Below, piece by piece: positions 50,919 through 53,413 of a stretch of 53,413 nucleotides of DNA. Position numbers and translations under genes: made by a program. The stretch covers positions 1 to 53,413 of the forward strand of contig JANYKA010000084.1 in the NCBI GenBank assembly GCA_025358315.1, given 5' to 3'. Under the pieces are notes generated by a model. It saw nothing but the letters and a program-made list of their open reading frames with translations, did not search any database and was not told where the DNA came from. Each line of letters starts with the position of its first letter. Positions within the stretch are counted from its first letter, which is position 1. The DNA comes from Gemmatimonadota bacterium. Lineage in GTDB: Bacteria; Gemmatimonadota; Gemmatimonadetes; Gemmatimonadales; Gemmatimonadaceae.

Positions 50919-52283
50919 TCAATATTTCGCCAAATAGTGATCCAATTCCCACTGGCTGACTTGTGAAATATAGTCACTCCACTCCTGCCGTTTCGCCGCC
51001 AGAAACTGCATGGTAATGTGCTTGCCAAGCGCGGCCTGAACTACGTCGCTTTTTTCAAGCTCATCGCACGCTTCGTTCAGGTCGTGCGGCAAGTCATCAA
51101 TGCGTAGCCGCCGCTTTTCCCGGTGCGACATCTCCCAGATGTTCTCGTTCACGGGCTCGCGCGAGCTGGCCTCTGTTTCCACTCCATCGAGTCCTGCCGC
51201 CAACATCACGGCGAGCGCGAGATACGGATTCGCCGACGGATCCGGGCTGCGCAACTCCACGCGCGTCCCCGTGCCGCGCCGAGCCGGCACGCGAATCAAT
51301 GGCGAACGATTGCGCATACTCCACGCCACATTCACCGGTGCTTCATACCCGGGAACCAGCCGTTTGTACGAGTTCACCAGCGGATTCGTAATAGCGCTCA
51401 TCCCCCGGGCATGCGTCAGCAGGCCGCCGATATAATGATTGGCGACAGCCGACAACTGATAGTCTCCCTTGGGGTCGAAGAACGCGTTCTTCCCATCCCG
51501 GAACAGCGACTGATGCGTGTGCATGCCGCTGCCATTCTGCCCAAAAATCGGCTTCGGCATAAACGACGCGTGTAATCCAAACTGCTGCGCCACATTCCGC
51601 ACGACAAAACGGAACGTCGCCAAATTGTCCGCCGTCGTCAGCGCGTCGGCATAGCGAAAATCAATCTCGTGTTGGCCGTGAGCAACTTCATGGTGCGCGG
51701 CTTCTATTTCAAAGCCCATCTGCTCCAGGACGTCCACGATTGCCCGCCGGGCATCCTCACCGAGATCCATCGGCGTCAGATCAAAATACGAACCTGCATC
51801 GTGGGTCGTCGTGCTGGGCGAACCGTCCGCCCCAAGCCTGAACATGAAAAACTCGGCTTCCATCCCCGCGTTCATTGTGTATCCAGCTTTCGATGCACGT
51901 GCCACCTGCCGCTTGAGCGCTGCACGCGGATCGCCGTCGAACGCCGCACCTTCAGGCGTCGTTATGTCGCAGATCAAACGCGCCACCCGATTCTGTTCGT
52001 CGCCGCCAGGAAAGATTTTGAACGTCGCGAGATCCGGACTCAACAGCATGTCCGATTCCTCGATGCGCACAAATCCTTCAATCGACGATCCATCGAACAT
52101 GATATCGCCGTCGAGCGCCTTGACGAACTGCGATGCCGGAATCTCTACGTTCTTGTTCACGCCAAGTATGTCGGTGAACATCAACCGCAGAAAGCGCACC
52201 GAATGGGTGCGCGTAAGATCAAGAATGTCCTGCTTCGTTGCGCCGGTCAGGTCGGCGAGCAGTGCGCGGGTCGAACCAGTCAA
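50919..52283 (-). CDS. glnA: Glutamine synthetase type I (GSI-alpha)
   Basis: Glutamine synthetase of 454 aa. Visible are FTDILGVNKNVEIP, MFDGSSIEGFVRIEESDM (latch Asp), GMEAEFFMFRL, HHEVAHGQHEIDFRY, IFGQNGSGMHTHQSLF, PLVNSYKRLVPGYEAPVNVAW and RVPARRGTGTRVELRSPDP. The C-terminal adenylylation Tyr loop of GSI-beta enzymes is missing, so control by GlnE is not expected; feedback or repressor control as in GSI-alpha is more likely. The start is TTG 52283, with AGAGG six bases upstream. The reading frame remains open for 177 more codons, but that part is arginine-rich, unrelated to GS and overlaps the divergent gene. Confidence 0.95.
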   Translation of the reverse strand: MTGSTRALLADLTGATKQDILDLTRTHSVRFLRLMFTDILGVNKNVEIPASQFVKALDGDIMFDGSSIEGFVRIEESDMLLSPDLATFKIFPGGDEQNRVARLICDITTPEGAAFDGDPRAALKRQVARASKAGYTMNAGMEAEFFMFRLGADGSPSTTTHDAGSYFDLTPMDLGEDARRAIVDVLEQMGFEIEAAHHEVAHGQHEIDFRYADALTTADNLATFRFVVRNVAQQFGLHASFMPKPIFGQNGSGMHTHQSLFRDGKNAFFDPKGDYQLSAVANHYIGGLLTHARGMSAITNPLVNSYKRLVPGYEAPVNVAWSMRNRSPLIRVPARRGTGTRVELRSPDPSANPYLALAVMLAAGLDGVETEASSREPVNENIWEMSHREKRRLRIDDLPHDLNEACDELEKSDVVQAALGKHITMQFLAAKRQEWSDYISQVSQWELDHYLAKY

Positions 52284-52289
52284 TCGAAG

Positions 52290-52294
52290 CCTCT
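52290..52294 (-). promoter_or_regulatory. Ribosome-binding site fixing the glnA TTG start
   Basis: AGAGG on the minus strand, six bases before TTG 52283. No in-frame ATG lies near the beginning of the GS homology, so this site decides the start. Confidence 0.7.
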
Positions 52295-52326
52295 GATGTT
52301 TGAGCAGGTTTGGCAGTCTGACCGAA

Positions 52327-52339
52327 CCCTTGCCAAGGG
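52327..52339. promoter_or_regulatory. Palindrome between glnA and the zinc-ribbon gene
   Basis: CCCTTGCCAAGGG is a perfect inverted repeat (6-bp arms, one central base) in the 140-bp divergent region, 44 bases before the glnA TTG. It could be an operator for a nitrogen regulator. No -10/-35 pair stands out, so the call is tentative. Confidence 0.35.
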
Positions 52340-52423
52340 AATATCGGATACGTGACGCACACACAGCAAATCCTTCGGGCGGCATGATGCCACGCGATGG
52401 GGCGCCGGGTGTACTTTTCAGCC

Positions 52424-53227
52424 ATGGATTCCCCGGTGTCATCCGCGACTGTCCGCTGTCCGCGCTGCAACACGGCAGCAGCCGGACATTTTTGCTCCAA
52501 CTGCGGTGCCGCGCTAGGCTCGTCAGCCTGCCCGGCTTGTTCGAGGCCGCTGCCACCGAATGGCCGTTTCTGCCACCATTGCGGTACTGCCGTCGGCTTG
52601 GAGGGCGCGGCCGTTGCAACAGCTGCCCGGTTCGCCATTGCCTGGCTCGTTCCGGCGATCGCCGTGCTTCTTTTGGTAACCTTTTTGATTGGCCAACGAC
52701 TCGGACACGCGGGAACTGCGGCCACCGACCCTGTCGCATCGACGTCCGGAATGACCGCCGCCGCGCCGGCTGACGGACGTGGGCCGCGGGCGCCTGATAT
52801 TTCTTCGATGTCACCGGAAGATCGCGCCGCTAAGCTATTCGACCTTATTATGCGCCTGGGGCAGGAAGGAAAGCAGGACAGTGTGCGTTTCTTTGCCCCA
52901 ATGGCGATTCGCGCTTACGAAATGATCGGACCACCGGACTTGCACATCCGATACGACGAGGGAATGATCGCCGTCATTGCGGGCGACGCCAACTTCGCCA
53001 AAGCAGAGGCCGACACAATCCTTGCACACGCTCCAACACATCTACTGGGCCTTATTCTCGCCATAAAAGCGGCAGGGCTGCGACAAGACATGACCGCCCG
53101 CACCCAATTCGTAAAAACATTTCTGGCGGCAGTTCCAGCCGAGCGCATGAAGAAATTGAAGGAATACGCAGATCACAAGAACGACATCGACGCTGAGCTG
53201 ACCGCTGCACGCGGAGCGAAGCCCTAA
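52424..53227 (+). CDS. Double-zinc-ribbon membrane protein
   Basis: A 267-aa protein. The N-terminus has two zinc ribbons: CPRC with FCSNCG, and CPAC with FCHHCG (residues about 10-60). One transmembrane helix follows (about 68-92, [21 protein letters not shown]), then a Pro/Ala/Gly linker and a helical domain of about 130 residues ([17 protein letters not shown] ... [17 protein letters not shown]) resembling a TPR-like bundle. Zinc ribbons therefore face the cytosol and the helical domain the periplasm, if the usual charge rule holds. ATG 52424 is preferred; an ATG at 52397 adds nine residues. Its role is unknown; it diverges from glnA and precedes mqnD by 22 bp. Confidence 0.82.
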   Translation: MDSPVSSATVRCPRCNTAAAGHFCSNCGAALGSSACPACSRPLPPNGRFCHHCGTAVGLEGAAVATAARFAIAWLVPAIAVLLLVTFLIGQRLGHAGTAATDPVASTSGMTAAAPADGRGPRAPDISSMSPEDRAAKLFDLIMRLGQEGKQDSVRFFAPMAIRAYEMIGPPDLHIRYDEGMIAVIAGDANFAKAEADTILAHAPTHLLGLILAIKAAGLRQDMTARTQFVKTFLAAVPAERMKKLKEYADHKNDIDAELTAARGAKP

Positions 53228-53249
53228 CCCGCATCCTCGTACCGCAACT

Positions 53250-53413
53250 ATGCCGCAGACCACTATCCGCGTCGCCCACAGCCCCGACTCCGACGACGCG
53301 TTCATGTTTTATGCACTTGCCGAACACAAAGTGGATACCGAAGGACTCACGTATATCCACGAACTGCAGGACATCGAATCGTTAAACCAACGCGCACTGC
53401 TGGGCGAGCTTGA
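53250..53413 (+). CDS. mqnD: 1,4-dihydroxy-6-naphthoate synthase MqnD, 3' end missing
   Basis: The first 54 codons are present: [22 protein letters not shown], then [23 protein letters not shown], the standard N-terminus of MqnD. This enzyme converts cyclic dehypoxanthine futalosine to 1,4-dihydroxy-6-naphthoate in the futalosine route to menaquinone. ATG 53250 is 22 bp after the zinc-ribbon gene stop on the same strand. The gene runs off the right edge. It shows that this organism makes menaquinone by the futalosine route rather than the classical MenF-MenB route. Confidence 0.9.
   Translation, partial: MPQTTIRVAHSPDSDDAFMFYALAEHKVDTEGLTYIHELQDIESLNQRALLGEL

Noticed and set aside
52284-52814. 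177-codon N-terminal extension of the glnA frame
   Set aside because: Arginine/proline-rich sequence without GS homology, overlapping the divergent zinc-ribbon gene; the TTG with AGAGG explains the real start.
1-53413. Search for CRISPR arrays, IS elements, phage genes, rRNA and defence systems
   Set aside because: No spaced direct repeats, transposase, integrase, restriction or toxin-antitoxin genes were recognised on either strand.

Overview
The window reads as chromosomal DNA of an aerobic, diderm (Gram-negative type) bacterium with roughly 57-60% G+C (estimated by eye). Supporting signs are an Oar-like TonB-dependent receptor, a POTRA/beta-barrel outer-membrane protein, many signal peptides, a SCO copper chaperone, a cupredoxin, and a futalosine-pathway menaquinone gene (mqnD) at the right edge. 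Glycine/arginine-rich tracts in exported proteins, a VPS10/BNR-type propeller protein, a type III beside a type I glutamine synthetase, and weak or absent Shine-Dalgarno sequences make Gemmatimonadota (or a neighbour in the FCB/Acidobacteriota range) my best guess; this is inference. I see no phage, insertion sequence, CRISPR array or rRNA. The only RNA gene is tRNA-Cys(GCA).

Left part (1-12 kb): a beta-oxidation pair (fadN, truncated by the window, then fadA) and a DinB-family protein. Next is a tightly packed seven-gene minus-strand run (9712 down to 3505): threonine dehydratase-like enzyme, SDR, dicarboxylate/amino-acid symporter, GNAT, DUF969, DUF979, DUF2891. It looks like an uptake and catabolism operon for amino acids and probably 5-oxoproline. 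A frameshifted FkbM methyltransferase and tgt follow.

Middle (12-28 kb): mostly minus strand. It holds an ornithine cyclodeaminase homologue, a large exported BNR-propeller protein, a YbjQ protein, an acyl-CoA-dehydrogenase-associated phosphotransferase, an exported 1-Cys peroxiredoxin (plus strand), and a translationally coupled trio (amidohydrolase, dienoyl-CoA-reductase-like SDR, ACAD). After these comes a MarR / ring-cleaving dioxygenase / YceI cluster. Two related palindromes, one at marR and one over the -10 of a good promoter in front of the dioxygenase, make its regulation unusually readable. An FMN-dependent hydroxyacid dehydrogenase and a GH20 hexosaminidase close the block.

Right part (28-53 kb): dctA diverges from a TauE/SafE exporter with a 19-bp gap. 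Then come a DigH-type glycoside hydrolase with a SCO protein, an SDR, and a plus-strand run of amidase, second TauE/SafE and persulfide dioxygenase-rhodanese fusion (sulfide oxidation plus sulfite export). A hybrid histidine kinase overlaps a REC-EAL c-di-GMP phosphodiesterase and the pair ends in a clear intrinsic terminator. tRNA-Cys, a DASS anion transporter, a TonB receptor with an extra helical C-terminal domain, a cupredoxin, glnN (GSIII), a BamA/TamA-like protein behind glnA (GSI), a double-zinc-ribbon membrane protein and mqnD complete the window.

Nothing here is an obvious defence or mobile system. The observations I would follow first are the MarR operator pair, the hydroxyamino-acid/5-oxoproline operon, the receptor's C-terminal extension, the repeat-containing glnN leader, and the coupling of glnA to an outer-membrane protein.
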